Assembly (NCBI GenBank): GCA_023678885.1
Contig: CM042979.1
Coordinates: 23,612,981 to 23,676,980, forward strand
Reading direction: 5' to 3'
Origin: Pogostemon cablin
Taxonomy: Eukaryota > Streptophyta > Magnoliopsida > Lamiales > Lamiaceae
DNA: 64,000 nt
Shown here one piece after another: positions 43,779 to 55,769 of this stretch. The position numbers were made by a program, and so were the translations under genes. A model generated the notes under the pieces. The model ran no database searches, was not told the origin of the DNA, and saw nothing but the letters and a program-made list of their open reading frames with translations. The number at the start of each line of letters is the position of its first letter. Position 1 is the first letter of the stretch.

Positions 43779-46446
43779 CATATCCCAAACCGGGCTTAGT
43801 GTTCTTAATAGTGTGGCCACTATTTTCAACATTTTTTGAGTGGCGTTGAGCCCATTTTCTGGTCGGTTGATAATCTCTTGATGCAACTTGCTCGTTATCG
43901 ATTTTTCTTTTGGTTCATAACCGGCCTTCATGAGAAGTTTGTAAGCTTGCGGACTATATGACTTGGCTATTTATGTTTCAAACACTTCACCGTTTTTAGT
44001 CTTAGCTCCTTCAACAGGACATGTGAATCCTTTGAGTGGCGTATGGGAGGGTTTATTTGTTTAAGGCAACGTCAACTCTTCCAATGTCTTGCAAACTTTT
44101 CTTTGCTCTTCTTGAGAGTGGAAGATGGTGTGCTACTTTCATCTTTTATTTGTTTACTGCCCTCATCATCTTGCACTGAGACTTCTTCACGTTTCAATTC
44201 CTTTGTATTTTTTAAGAAATATTTGGCATCTGCAAACTAAGCTTCTGCTTCAGTAAACAGCTTTTCTTCACCGAATACCTTTTTCATATTGTTGCCTTCA
44301 CTATATTTAAAGCACTAGTGTAATTTAGAAAAGATTACACCATTCTCATGCAGCCAAGGACGCCCCAAAATCATGTTGTATGAATTTTTCACATCGATGA
44401 TATGGAAAAGCAATGTTGATTTCATCTCATCAATAAGTAAATCAAAACTATTGTACCGAGAGTTCTTTGCCCCTCATTGTTGAACCCTTGAATCGTCAAT
44501 CGGCTATGATTGAGTTCATCCACCTGTATTTATAGCTTTTTCAACATTCTCAAGGATAGAATGTTCACTACCGAACCTCCATCAACAAGTATGCGATTCA
44601 CTCGTACTCCTTTAGTATAGCCAGTCATAAATAGTTGTTGATTATGAGATTGTGAACCCAACAACATATCTTTATCCATGAAGGTCACCTTTATGGAGTA
44701 AGCTTTACCTTTAGTTTCAGATCATTCACTTTTATTGTCCTCCTCGTTCACGACATGACATGAGCCTTCATGACTTTCTTTTATAGAGGGAAGTTTGTGG
44801 TTGCCTCATCTTCTAACACGATTTTCCCTTCCTTGGCCAGCTGCATGATTTTTTCCTTAAGGACGAAACAATCATGAATTGAAAGACCCACCAACCTATG
44901 ATACTTGCAGTATTTTGGGTCATTAGTTTAGCTGGCTTTCTCTGGATGTTTCATCTCAGGATGGTCAAGGAGTATTTTTTTATCAAATTATCAAATATGC
45001 AAAAAATATCTGAGTTCAGAAATGGATACTCTTTTTCTTGCATCTCTTTCAGAGTTAATCTTCTTTGCCCCCATTCTTGGGCAACCTGCTTCCCTTTGTC
45101 TTTCTTATCATCTCCATTCTTTCGGACTTTGACCGTCATAGTATTTGTGGCCATTGATTCTTTGTTGGAGTTTTTATCATATGGCTTGCCCTCTTTCTTG
45201 ACATCTTATTTATCTTTGGACTTATAGGAGTCCAACACAGGTGAATGTTTAATTCCACTAGCAGCCATGCTCAATTCCTAGTCATGAGCTCTCATAGTTA
45301 ATCTTTGAAAGTCTTAGGCCGAAATCCTTGGAGTATGTAAAGGAGATTCCATTCCATCCCTTGAATACACATCTTAATAGCAGACCCTTCGGATAATCGA
45401 TCCTTGCAGTTCAGACTCAGATTCCTCTATCGATTAATATAATTGATCATAGGTTCTTCTTTCATTTGACGAGTGTTAGTTAGCTCAATCATATTGACGG
45501 TTCTCCTCGTGCGGTAGAAACGGATAAGAAACTCATGCTTCATTTGCCCCAAACTATCAATGCATTTGGTTTCCAAGTCGATATACCAATCAAAGGCATT
45601 TCCTTTGAGAGAGCGGACGAACTGTCTGACCATGTGATCTCCATAAGTACCAGCATCATTGCACGTCTCAATAAAATTTAACACATGCTGCCTTGGATTT
45701 CCATTGCCATCAACTTATTCGAACTTGGGAAGCTGATAGCCAGCTGGCATTTTTAAGTTGTCCACTCTTTTCATATATGGCATGACTTAAGTAAAGGTTG
45801 GCTTGGAAGTCTCTTCAAATCTCTCTATTATAGTTCCAAGTATTATATCCTTCAATTGATCAACTTGGAGCATTCCATCGGCCGAAAGTTGCAATCCCCC
45901 TTTAGTTTGCTCCTTTTCAATAGTCTGGCGCCTTATGATCTCTTCCACCTCACTATCGTCCATGACTCCTTTTTCGTTTGCACGGCTATTCTCCCCAATA
46001 TCCCTTCCTTCCATTAGTTTGGAGATCTTTGTATCTTGAGCTTCTATATATTTTGTGAGCCCTTCGATAGCTTTCATCATGTTCGCTAGTTGTTCCTCAA
46101 CAGTTGTAGCGTTTGTGGTCATCAGTGGAGCTATAATTGAGCCAGACGATGAGCTCAAAGATGAATGAGGCTGTGAGTTAGCAGAATCTTCATCACTGTC
46201 ACCTTCAATGTGTTGTTATTTTCTCAAAGCCTCCTCAATCGAAAGGTTGGATCCAGATGAGGCTTCCGACTGAGCTCTTTGTGATATGCTCCTCGTAACA
46301 ACAACAACATATTCATTCAATGACTCTGAGAGCTTAGAAGCTACAGTCCTTCCAATAGTGATCTGACATGAGACATTTTTTTATCTTCAAGTTTATAGAG
46401 AGAATAGATGAAAGGTAGAGATGGTCCCACCGGGCGTGCCAAAATT
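43779..46446 (-). pseudogene. Tat-1 gag and protease (right part)
   Basis: Gag and protease of Tat-1. Start MSSSSGSIIAPL at 46158, then a coiled coil (EEQLANMMKAIEGLTKYIEAQDTKISKLMEG). 45427-45684 has the capsid block QFVRSLKGNAFDWYIDLE and HEFLIRFYRTRRTVNMIEL. 44951-45154 has RRLTLKEMQEKEYPF. The protease active site RILVDGGSVVNILSL lies at about 44545-44600, with DGGS in place of DTGS, a form seen in Tat elements. 43779-44300 is the linker cut by AthNA-1. Multiple stops. No zinc knuckle was confirmed. Confidence 0.85.
46424..46441 (-). other. Primer-binding site of Tat-1
   Basis: Minus-strand TGGCACGCCCGGTGGGAC, five bases from the LTR. Clearly different from the tRNA-Asp site of the Athila-like elements. 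I did not assign the tRNA. Confidence 0.75.
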
Positions 46447-47326
46447 TGTAACAACAAATTTTATATTTATAATAAAATAAATACAAGAGAATTACAATAA
46501 TAATCTAGATGGATTAAACTTAAGAATTTAGGGAACAATCTCTATCTATCATCTGATTCATCTCTCGAACCAATTTGGCTTTGACTTTAACTTTTGACTT
46601 GACTGCGCTGACTGTATGTGTTGAATCGAATCTTCAGTTGAAGCGTGTCCAAACTTGGATATGGTCCTTATAACGTTAATCCAGAGGTGTCGAGCCTTTA
46701 TTTGAATTAAACATACTTGATGTGAAAAACACTTAATCTGGGGGCTTAGCACCTTGATCCCGGATCATATGCTGTTCTTGGCGCGAAGACCGCTGAAGAA
46801 CTTAGTGTATGAAGAATTCTTGATCTGGGGTTTAGCGCCATGATCTAAAATTGTATGTCATTCTTGAATTGAAGATGCTTGAGGATCTTGAAGGAGCGTT
46901 GCTCGTGTTTTCAATCTCTTTAGAGCGTTAGCATTTTCAAGTGTTTGAATGTGTCCGGAATGAATAGAGAAGAGGTCCTTATATAGGTAAAGAATGAGAA
47001 ACCTTACATCTATAACTTGCTGTTTGATTGTTCTAGGACTGATTTGACCTAATTCTACGGGCTTGGGCCTTCCACTTGCTTAGACTTTAAGTCAGGCTTA
47101 TTTGACTTGTGACAGGCTAGCTTTGACTTGGGCTTGTTTGACTTGGGTCATGCCACATTTTAATTTAAGTCCATTTAACTTGTTGTGCTTACATTAATTA
47201 TCAATTATTAATTAATCTATTTTAGAAATTTATTTATTTAAATTCCAAAATAAATTAATATTGACATTTAATCAAGAAAATCCATGTATCGCTATTTGAT
47301 TGGACTTTGAATTTTAATTGCTTACA
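46447..47326 (-). repeat. 5' LTR of Tat-1
   Basis: 880 bp bounded by TGTAACAAC and GCTTACA on the plus strand, next to the PBS. The outer edge is supported by the switch to Copia-3 gag sequence at 47327. A matching 3' LTR was not found at the left end of Tat-1. Confidence 0.7.
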
Positions 47327-48477
47327 CCAGGTTTCACAAACTTTGAATCAGGTTTCACAAACTTAATAGGATTATCAAAACTAAAAGGCATGCAATCTTC
47401 AGTGTATCCAAGACCAAACTTATCAATTTTCCAACAGATAAAGCTTCATTCAAAACAGATGTACCTTTGATGTACTTTATAAGGTTTAATGTGGAAGCAG
47501 CTGACTGACCTTGGAGTTTAGCATTCTCAGCATCCTTCTTAGTAAGATTTACCTCAAGTCTTGTTATGGTCTAAATTAAACCATCATTCTCTTGGCTGAC
47601 AGCTTTCAGTTCTTTCAGAAGTTCAGAAATCTTCATCTCTAGAGTTTCTTGTGTAGTACCTGCTCTAGAAGAGAAAGCATTAGTACAGTTCATATCAAGA
47701 TCAGAAGTTGACATAAACCTGCATGATGTTGTTTCCAATGTAGTCACACCAGACTCAACATCTGAGTCACTCTCAGAGAAATCCTCCTTCACACATTGTG
47801 TTAAGAACGCAAGTTCTTCTTCATTTGCATCTTGATCTCCTTCAGAATCATCATCACTCAAACAAGCATTTAGGCTCATCCTTTTCTTCAGAAGAGTGTT
47901 AGCACATTCATTTGCATAATGACCAAAACCAGTACATTCATCGCAAATGATCTTTTTCCTAAACTTAGGATCATACCTAAATTTTCTTCTTTGAGTGGGT
48001 TTACGAATAAGAGTATGAGGGGAATGTTCTACTTTAGGTTAAATGTTTGCTTTAGACTTATTCTTCTTTTGTCTAAGATAAGACTCAAATTTCTTAGCAA
48101 GTAAAGCAATACTGTTAGTGTCATTAGGAATGTTATCAATATTTTTATCAATTTGTTTAATACAAGTTATGGTAGACGTCTTACCAGAACTAGAACTAGA
48201 ACATGCACTAGTTTCACCTTTCAAAACATCAACACCTTTTCTATCATATGCAGAATCTTGTTGAGACAAATTCATTTCATAAGTTTTCAAGATACTTATC
48301 AGTTCATTATGGCTCAAAAGATCAGTGTTCCAAGATTCTTCTATAGCACATATTTTACCATTAAATCTCCTAGGAAGCGTACGCAAAATTTTGTTTACTA
48401 ACCTGATATTGGAGATAGGATCCCCAAGTGACTGCAGTTCATTCGCCACCTCGTAGAGTCGCTCATTGTACGATGTG
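47327..48477 (-). pseudogene. Copia-3: SIRE/Maximus-type Gag fragment
   Basis: Minus-strand Gag of an older copia element. 48039-48477 has the capsid: TSYNERLYEVANELQSLG, RLVNKILRTLPRRF and EESWNTDLLSHNELISILKTYE. A zinc knuckle CDECTGFGHYANEC follows at about 47905-47960. Next comes the acidic stretch LSDDDSEGDQDANEEELAF and a coiled-coil-like tail (LEMKISELLKELKAVSQEN), down to KFVKPDSKFVKP near 47330. Frameshifts near 47900 and 47410 and a stop near 47572 break it. It is cut by Tat-1 on the left and by Copia-2 on the right. Confidence 0.87.
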
Positions 48478-49836
48478 CGTTGGATTGTATATTGAAAGTC
48501 TAGCTTTTTGTATGAACAATGTTTTAACAATTTAATTTATTTGACATAAGAATCATGTGATCAAATGTTTGCAATAATATTGTTGCAAAAGTCTATTTAC
48601 TTTATACTGTAGATAATGTGGTGTGCGGAGTCACACTGAAAATTATATTATAGGCTCCTTATAAAGTATAAACAGATGTTCACAACCGAAATAGACGGGT
48701 ACAATCTATCGATATAGTTGTAGTGTGATTTGGCATTGGTCTATCTTGACTATAAAATTGCACTAGTGCACTTTGTGTATTGAACAGGATCGCGTTGAGA
48801 TCGTTCGGTTTATACAGACTATATAATAGAACTTGATCTCTATTATTATGGATGTTCATACTCTTAATTCCTATACAATAACCTCGACAAGTAAGCCAGT
48901 ATTTATTTCTTTGATTCATCAATGGGTGAGATTTAAAAGTTAAATCAATATGCTCGGTGAGTTGGGAGATGGTGTTGTCTCTACAGTATGTTGTTGATTG
49001 TAGAAGGAATCTGTATCCTAATGGAATTGGTTGATGATGTCCCCTTGAGGAGCTCATAATGATTATCATGTAAACCCTACAGGTGAATTTATTCCGGCAT
49101 GATAAAAGGTTGAGTGGTACTACTCTTGGTAAATATATTAGTTAATGGAGTTGTCAGTAACTTAATTAATTAATGGGCATTGAATCTTAAACACGGGGAG
49201 ACTAATGGGCTCATAATAAGTAGGAGCCCATAACGTAATTTGGGATTAGGGTGGTAGTTCAATAATACTTCTTTAGTAGACTGATTATTACTATTGGACT
49301 TAAGTATAAGTTTTGGACTGAACTTGGATGCTTAAGCCCAATGGAGGCCCAAACCCTAATTTCTCCTCCTAGTCCCTGTTGTAGCCTATATAATAGCCAA
49401 TCTCATCAATTTGGATATAATTTTTATATGCCTAAATATATGAAAGATAGATTAGGTTTGTAGACTAAGATCGTCTTGTAGATCGTTGCCCACACAACGT
49501 TAGGAATACAACAGAAGATCGAAAGGTTGTTTGCTGTTGCTGTTCGTCAAATTCCACGATTCTTATAAAATCATATGGAACTCCAAACTATACGTGTGAT
49601 ACACTTTGGAAAGCTACGGAAGAGATGATTGTTTTGGCGCATAGATCACTCAAATTGGATATCAGATGAAAGAGTTATGTCCAAAACGGTGAGGCTGCGC
49701 ATGCTACCAACGAAAATCTCTTCTTCAACATACCTTAGTGAAAGGTAATACGTTTCTATGATTTCTTGCTTCCATTGATTTAGAAACATATAGAACCCTA
49801 ATGGTTTACGTTAACCAAAAGATCCAAATACCAACA
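48478..49836 (+). repeat. 5' LTR of Copia-2
   Basis: 1359 bp. The 3' copy opens TGTTGGATTG; here the first T is a C. It ends CAAATACCAACA. TATA box CCTATATAAT at 49385-49394. One GAAAGTTATG-type module (here GAGTTATG) lies at 49577-49704, downstream of the TATA box and so within the transcript leader. It keeps the uninterrupted sequence CAATAACCTCGACAAG (48876-48891), which is the empty site for AthNA-2. Confidence 0.92.
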
Positions 49837-49838
49837 AT

Positions 49839-49850
49839 TGGTATCAGAGC
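49839..49850 (+). other. Primer-binding site of Copia-2 (tRNA-Met)
   Basis: TGGTATCAGAGC, two bases after the LTR; an exact plant initiator tRNA-Met site. Confidence 0.93.
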
Positions 49851-52200
49851 ATAGGTTCTAAGGCTAAACGTGACACGTTAAGCTAGGGTTAATATGCATA
49901 TGTGATTTATTTTATAATTGAATCGCATGTGACTAGTTAGTGTTTTGGTTTTATGAATTGAATCCATGATATTCCTATGAAAAATCCTACGTGAAACTAT
50001 CAGATGGTGAAATTGAATCATCGTCAAAACCCGAATTATATATGGTACACACACTCAACACCGCACGACAATCATGGCAATAGCATGGCATGGTCGTTGA
50101 TCATTGGTGAAAGCGGTTGGAGAGACAGCAGAGCGATGAACGCCAAAAGGCAGCAATGACCTGGTTGACAGTTTCACCTTGAGAGGGTTTTTTGGTGGTC
50201 GTCGGATGGTTGCTAAAGATGGCGGCTGTGGCTAGAGAATCCTGAAGGTGGCGGGTGATCACCGACGAAAGCATGTGTCATCCCTGCCGACGGTGCACTG
50301 TGCGGGTGAAGAGGCGAGTCATGCAGGCGGCTTTACTTGTGATCGGCTGCTAGGGTTTGGCGACTTCGTGCCTGATTGCAGAAGAAATGACTGGTGGTCA
50401 ATGATGGCAGGGAACAACGATGGAGTTCCATAGTGGAGTGGCCAGACAGCTCCGCGGCTGGTGCGATGACCGGCGAATACTACCTCCAGCGAGAGAAGCC
50501 GCTGGAAAGGATCGCTTGCAATCGTCACTTACCGACGTGATCAGGCTGGCCGACAATGTCGGGTACTGATTATTGCTACTCAGTTAATCAGAGAAGTGGC
50601 ATTTCAAGTTGCTGACGATGGACGGTGAGTGAGTGGTATCCCGATGGCTCGCGACATGTTTTCGATGCTGTTTCATAGCGGGCGGGCAATGTAGCGATCG
50701 GACCAAGTGGGGTTTTGATCGGGCCTAGTGTGACTTTCGATCGGGTCTTCAAGGTTTCCAATTGAGTTTGATGGTTGTTCCGTACGGGTCCATCCATTTC
50801 CCGATCGAGCCTCCAGTTTTTCTGGTTGACAGCTTTTGAGCGAGTTTGCTGGTCGTTAACGGCGACGTGGCTTGGCCGGTGTGTGGTCGAAGTGCAGATT
50901 GGGGAGCCACCTTCATCAGCGAATGGCAGCAGAAAGCTTGATGGCAATCGTTGGCCGTGCAAGATCATCGGCGATTATAGCATGGGAATCGCTGGATGCG
51001 CACGATGATGCTGTTATCGCTGGTTGTCATTAACGGCGGCATGATGGCAATAGCTCGGCATGGTGACGGATAGACCGGTAGCCATTGCCGGCAAAGATGC
51101 CAGCAGCAAATGGCATGCATCATTCCAGTACAACACAATAGGCGGCGGTCGTTTTCTTGCCGGTGGCTGAGCGATGGGCTTCCAGCGTTAACAGTTTCCG
51201 TCGAATGATTTCTTTTGGGAAGGTGATGACGTGGCAAGATTAGGTTGGAGTCTGTGAACATGCGGTTTTCTCTTGCTGTGAACCGTGAATTGGATTTGTT
51301 CCCAAGTTTTGTCCTACTTGTTGTGCAAGTCACTTTCTTAATTGGTTGGAGTGTTGACTAAGTCAACCAATTTTGGCCTTTTTTTTCTTATATATAATTG
51401 TTATAATTGTTTTATTTGCCAATTATTGTTATATATTTGGATTGCAAGTGCTTTTTGATTTACTGTCTTATTTGTCGTAATAATAGCATTCTTAATTGCG
51501 TATTTCATATTTAGTATATATTATATGCATGTAAAAACCCTCTTGTTAAATAACTAAGTGGGAGAGGGATTGGTCATTGATCTCACGGCCTCCATTATTG
51601 ATTTATTATGTGATGCATGTAAGCTTATGAGTTGGTTATAGTGTCTTTCTCCTCAACGGATGAGTTTTATTTTTGGATCACTGGAATAAATTTCATGAAA
51701 TAATTATTGTTTGTAATGTGATGCAAGTAAGCTTATGAGTCGGTTATAGTGTCTTCCTCCCCAACGGATGAGTTTTATTTGCGGATCATTGGTAAAAAGT
51801 AATAATTGATGATTATAGGAAATTATTTGAGCACGTGTGGACTTCTCCAACTGTAAGGTACACAAGCTTGAGTAACTAACTTAGTATCAAATAATGGTAA
51901 ACACTTAGGTGCAATTAATATGTATCCTCCCCAATGGAGTAACTGCTATTAAATTGCATAGCTAAAGGATAACCGACTATTAATCATTGAGTCATAAGGT
52001 TAATTATGACTTATGGAATTAATGGGTAAAACTTTCTCTTGCGAATGTTAGGGTTTGTATACGTCCACACTAACGTGGCATGCAGATTCACGGTGCTTAA
52101 TGTGTCGATGAATTTATTTTATATTATTTATTAAAGAAGTCAATATAAGATTTAAATTTGAAGTGTTTGATTGTCGTATTTATTTACTTGATTCTCTGAA
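49851..52200 (+). other. Copia-2 leader with a GC-rich block and tandem duplication
   Basis: 50040-51345 is GC-rich and full of GGCGGC/GGCGAC-type words, unlike the AT-rich flanks; no recognisable protein on either strand. 51360-52200 is AT-rich and homologous to the Copia-1 leader in reverse (TAAATAACTAAGTGGGAG block). 51600-51815 contains a tandem duplication. Confidence 0.75.
51609..51800 (+). repeat. ~108-bp tandem duplication in the Copia-2 leader
   Basis: GTGATGCATGTAAGCTTATG at about 51609 and GTGATGCAAGTAAGCTTATG at about 51717. Each is followed by GGTTATAGTGTCTT and CAACGGATGAGTTTTATTT. Copia-1 has a single copy (about 7060-7140, minus). Confidence 0.85.
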
Positions 52201-55200
52201 TTTTTGAATAGTTTATTTCACTTATTGTTAACTGAAAGAAAATAAACTTACTTGTCCAAAATAAATGAATAGAAAAGAATCTTGGTTTTAATTCTTACTG
52301 CTTAATAAAATAAAAATATGTTCTCACTAAGGATGTCCTCTGATGTCTATTTAATTCTCTAGTGAAGAGTTGAGAAGTTCATAGAAATATGATGCTCTCA
52401 TGCGACTCTTCGGATACTTGAGAAATAAAGAAAGGCAAGGGGTCGTAGTTAAACTTGATGAATGAATTGGACATACTTGGAATAGAAATTGAAGGGGAAA
52501 CCTAGGTCAATTTATTCTTCGTAATTTGCCTAGTTGTTTTGAGCAAGTTCCAACTGAATTACAAGAAATTGTATGCGGTGGAAACTTCTGATACAACGTG
52601 TGGCAAAAGAGAAATCCAATTTCATCAAGACATGAACAAGTTAAGTATCTTATTCATTATTTGTTGAAGCATGATTAGTGATGGCATCTGATGACAAGTT
52701 GTGTGTAGATGTTGGAATTACTATATGTCTGCAACTAAATGAGGATGAGATTACTGTATACATGGGTAATGCTATGAAAGTAGTGGCTGTTGTAGTGGGA
52801 GTAGTTTATCTATCTTATTATAGGAATAAACGTTTGATTTTGAGGAATTATATTTACGTACGTTTTTTCATAGAAGGAATTTGATTTTGGTTTCTATGTT
52901 TTACGGATGGATACTCTATTTCAATTGAATGACATAGTCATTAAAATGAAAGGATGGAGCTATAATCTGTTACGGTACATTAGTAATAATTTGTACACTC
53001 TTAAATCATGTTTATCCCACGGATGCAACAAATAGTATTTAATAATGCATCTTCTAATCTTAGTAAGAAAAAAGAACCTTCGGAGATGAACTAAACAAAC
53101 CTTTGGCATCTAAGACTATATCATTTTACTTAAGTACGATTCGAAAGTTGATAGCCAATGGACCATTAGGTTTATTGGAAGTTGAATCTATCATACTTGA
53201 GAGTTTTGCTTAGAAGTAAAAATGATTAAGGGCCTTTAAGGTAAAGGGGTATAGAGCTATGTAAAGATATATTAGAAATGGTTCATTCTGATTTATGCAA
53301 TTCTAATATTATCCCAGCAAGAGATGTTTATGAATATATTTGTCACTTTATTTGATGATTATTCTAGAAACAAGATATATTTATTTGATGCACCGTAAGT
53401 CTGAGTACTATGATTAAATCAAGAAGTAAATGGCTGATGCGGTGAAGCGCCATTGAAAATATATCAAGTCACTGTGATCCTATCATAGTGGTGAGTACCT
53501 CTTAGAATAGTTAGGAGCTATTAATCAGAGGTTGGGATTGAATCCCAAGTAGTCTGGACAGGGGAAATCCCATCGGAAAGGTGTGATAGAAAAAGGAATA
53601 AGACTCTTATGGAAAAGGTTAGATAGATGATGAAATATTTGGAATTACTAAATTTATTATATGGGTAAGCCCTAGAAACAGCATGTCGTATAATGTTTGT
53701 CTGTTTATGGGATATCCTAGAAAAATAAAGGGTGGTTTATTTAAAATTCCAAAAGATCAGAATGTGATTGTTAACACAAACACTAGAATTTTGGAAGGGG
53801 ACTATGTAATAAATCATAAAAACCATGTATAAAATGTTCTTAAAAGTGTGAGAAGGAAAACACAAATTTTAGTGCCAATAGTACAAGAGGATATAACACA
53901 AGTAAACTGCATCGCGTGTCACATCTGATATACAATTTTATGTAGTGCCTTGTCATAGTGGGAGCTTTATTTGACAACACGATGAATTTATATTTTGGGA
54001 AAGTCGTGAGACTTGGTCCTTGGTAAACATGAAATCGATTCATGGACACGACGAAGCACTACAAGATCGAAATGCAGAATCTTAGTAAGTTGCAACGATT
54101 TCTGAAATAGAATCTATGGATTCAAAATCAACTCTGGGAGCTTGTAGAACCATCAAATGGTGTAAAAGCCATTGGATGAAAGTGGGTCTACAATGAAGCA
54201 GCCAGAGTGATTCTTTGCATAGAACTAAGAGCATTTCAAAAGTAAGCTTAAAAGTGTCCATCAATGGACTAAAGCAAGCTTTTAGATCATGAAACAACCA
54301 TTTTGATAAGGAGATCCAGTCGTATGGATTTAATCAATGCTCGGATGGATTTTGTGTATTGAAAAGAGTGACGGAAACATGGTGGTATTTCTTGTATGTA
54401 CGTAGATGGTATCTTGCTCATTGGAGACAGATTATTGTTGGGCGTATGTGTATGGTTAATAAAGCGATATGAAGTGAAAGACTTAAGAGAAGCAAAATAT
54501 ATTCTTGCGATCATGGTTACAATGATCACAAGAAAGGATATTGTGCTTATCTCAAGCTTCATGAAGTGACACAATCCTTACTCGTTTTAGCATGTGACTT
54601 TATCTAAGGACTTGTGCCTTGAGACACAAAAGAAGATAAAATAGATAAAGGCGGTTTCTCATGCTTCGGCAATAAGGAAGCTTAATCTATGGAATGCTAT
54701 GCACGAGATTGGATATCTGTTTTGCCAATGGCATAGTCAGTAGGTATCAAGGTAACCCGACACAAGAATATTGAATTGTGATAAGATATATTTAAAGTGC
54801 CTGAGAAGGATTGAAAATTATATGTAAACTTACCGGACATATTCATTACTTCTTAATGGTTACATAGATTTGGTTTTTCAAATCATGGGGACGGCAGTAA
54901 ATCCACATCAAGGTTATGTATTTAAATTGGAAGTAGATCTATAGTATGGAGGAGTGTTATATAAAAATATATTTCGGACTCCACCATAGAAAGATGATAA
55001 TAGTGGAGCCTTGTGGCAGCCAAAGTATTTGTGTGGTTCTAGAAACTTCGTAATGGACTTAGATGTGATTCTAAGTTTGCCCAAGATTATCACAATTTAC
55101 TATGATAATAATGTTGCAGTTGCAAACTTGAGGAATCACGAGCCCATAAGGCACTTAAACACATTGAGAGCCAGTACTACCTGATACGAGAAATCATATA

Positions 55201-55340
55201 ATGAGGAAAAGATTGTTGTCACCTAGATTGCATCGGATTATAACCTAGTAAATCCTTTTACAAGGACCTTAAGGGGAGAGCTATTAATGGTCAAGTAGTG
55301 AGAGAGGGAATCAGATGTATGGCAGCGAATATGGCAGCAT
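52200..55340 (+). pseudogene. Copia-2 gag-pol remnant
   Basis: A copia polyprotein shredded by stops and indels but still alignable with Copia-1. 52678-52884 (YMGNAMKVVAVVVGVVYLSYYRNKRLILRNYIYV) equals the protease tail of Copia-1. 53280-53560 carries integrase pieces, 53700-53830 its C-terminus (MGYPRKIKGGLF). 54150-54480 carries RT pieces (GLKQAFRS, IQSYGFNQCSD). 54850-55320 carries RNase H (YDNNVAVANL, NPFTRTLRG-like). No stretch over 70 codons is intact. Far more decayed than its LTRs. Confidence 0.8.
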
Positions 55341-55349
55341 AGTCTTTTA

Positions 55350-55364
55350 GTATAAGTGGGAGAT
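55350..55364 (+). other. Polypurine tract of Copia-2
   Basis: TATAAGTGGGAGATT before the 3' LTR, the same sequence as the Copia-1 PPT. Confidence 0.85.
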
Positions 55365-55769
55365 TGTTGGATTGTATGCTGAAAGTCTAGTTTTTTGTAT
55401 GAACAATGTTTTAACAATTTAATTTATTTGAAATGAGAATCATGTGATCAAATGTTTGTAATAATATTGTTGCAAAAGTCTATTTACTTTATAATGTAGA
55501 TAATATGGTGTGCAGCATCACACGGAAGATCATATTATCGGCTCCTTATAAAGTATAAACAGATGTTCACAATCGAGATAAACGGGGACTACCTATCGGT
55601 ATGGTTGTAGTGTGATTTGGCATTAGTTTGTCTTAACTATAAAGTTGCACTAGTGCACTTTGTGTATTGAATAGGACCGTGTTGAGATCGTTCGGTTTAT
55701 ACGGACTATATAATAGAACTTGATCTCTATTATTGTGGATGTTCGTACTCTTAATCCCTATACAATAAC
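55365..55769 (+). repeat. 3' LTR of Copia-2, first part
   Basis: Matches 48478-48882 of the 5' LTR. Ends at the AthNA-2 insertion point. Confidence 0.92.
55765..55769. repeat. Target-site duplication of AthNA-2, partner 63338-63342
   Basis: Perfect ATAAC on both sides. The 5' LTR of Copia-2 has one ATAAC at 48878-48882, the unoccupied site. Confidence 0.95.

Noticed and set aside
50248..51333. Frames in the Copia-2 GC-rich block, on both strands
   Set aside because: Same reason. No similarity to a protein I recognise, and no support from Copia-1.
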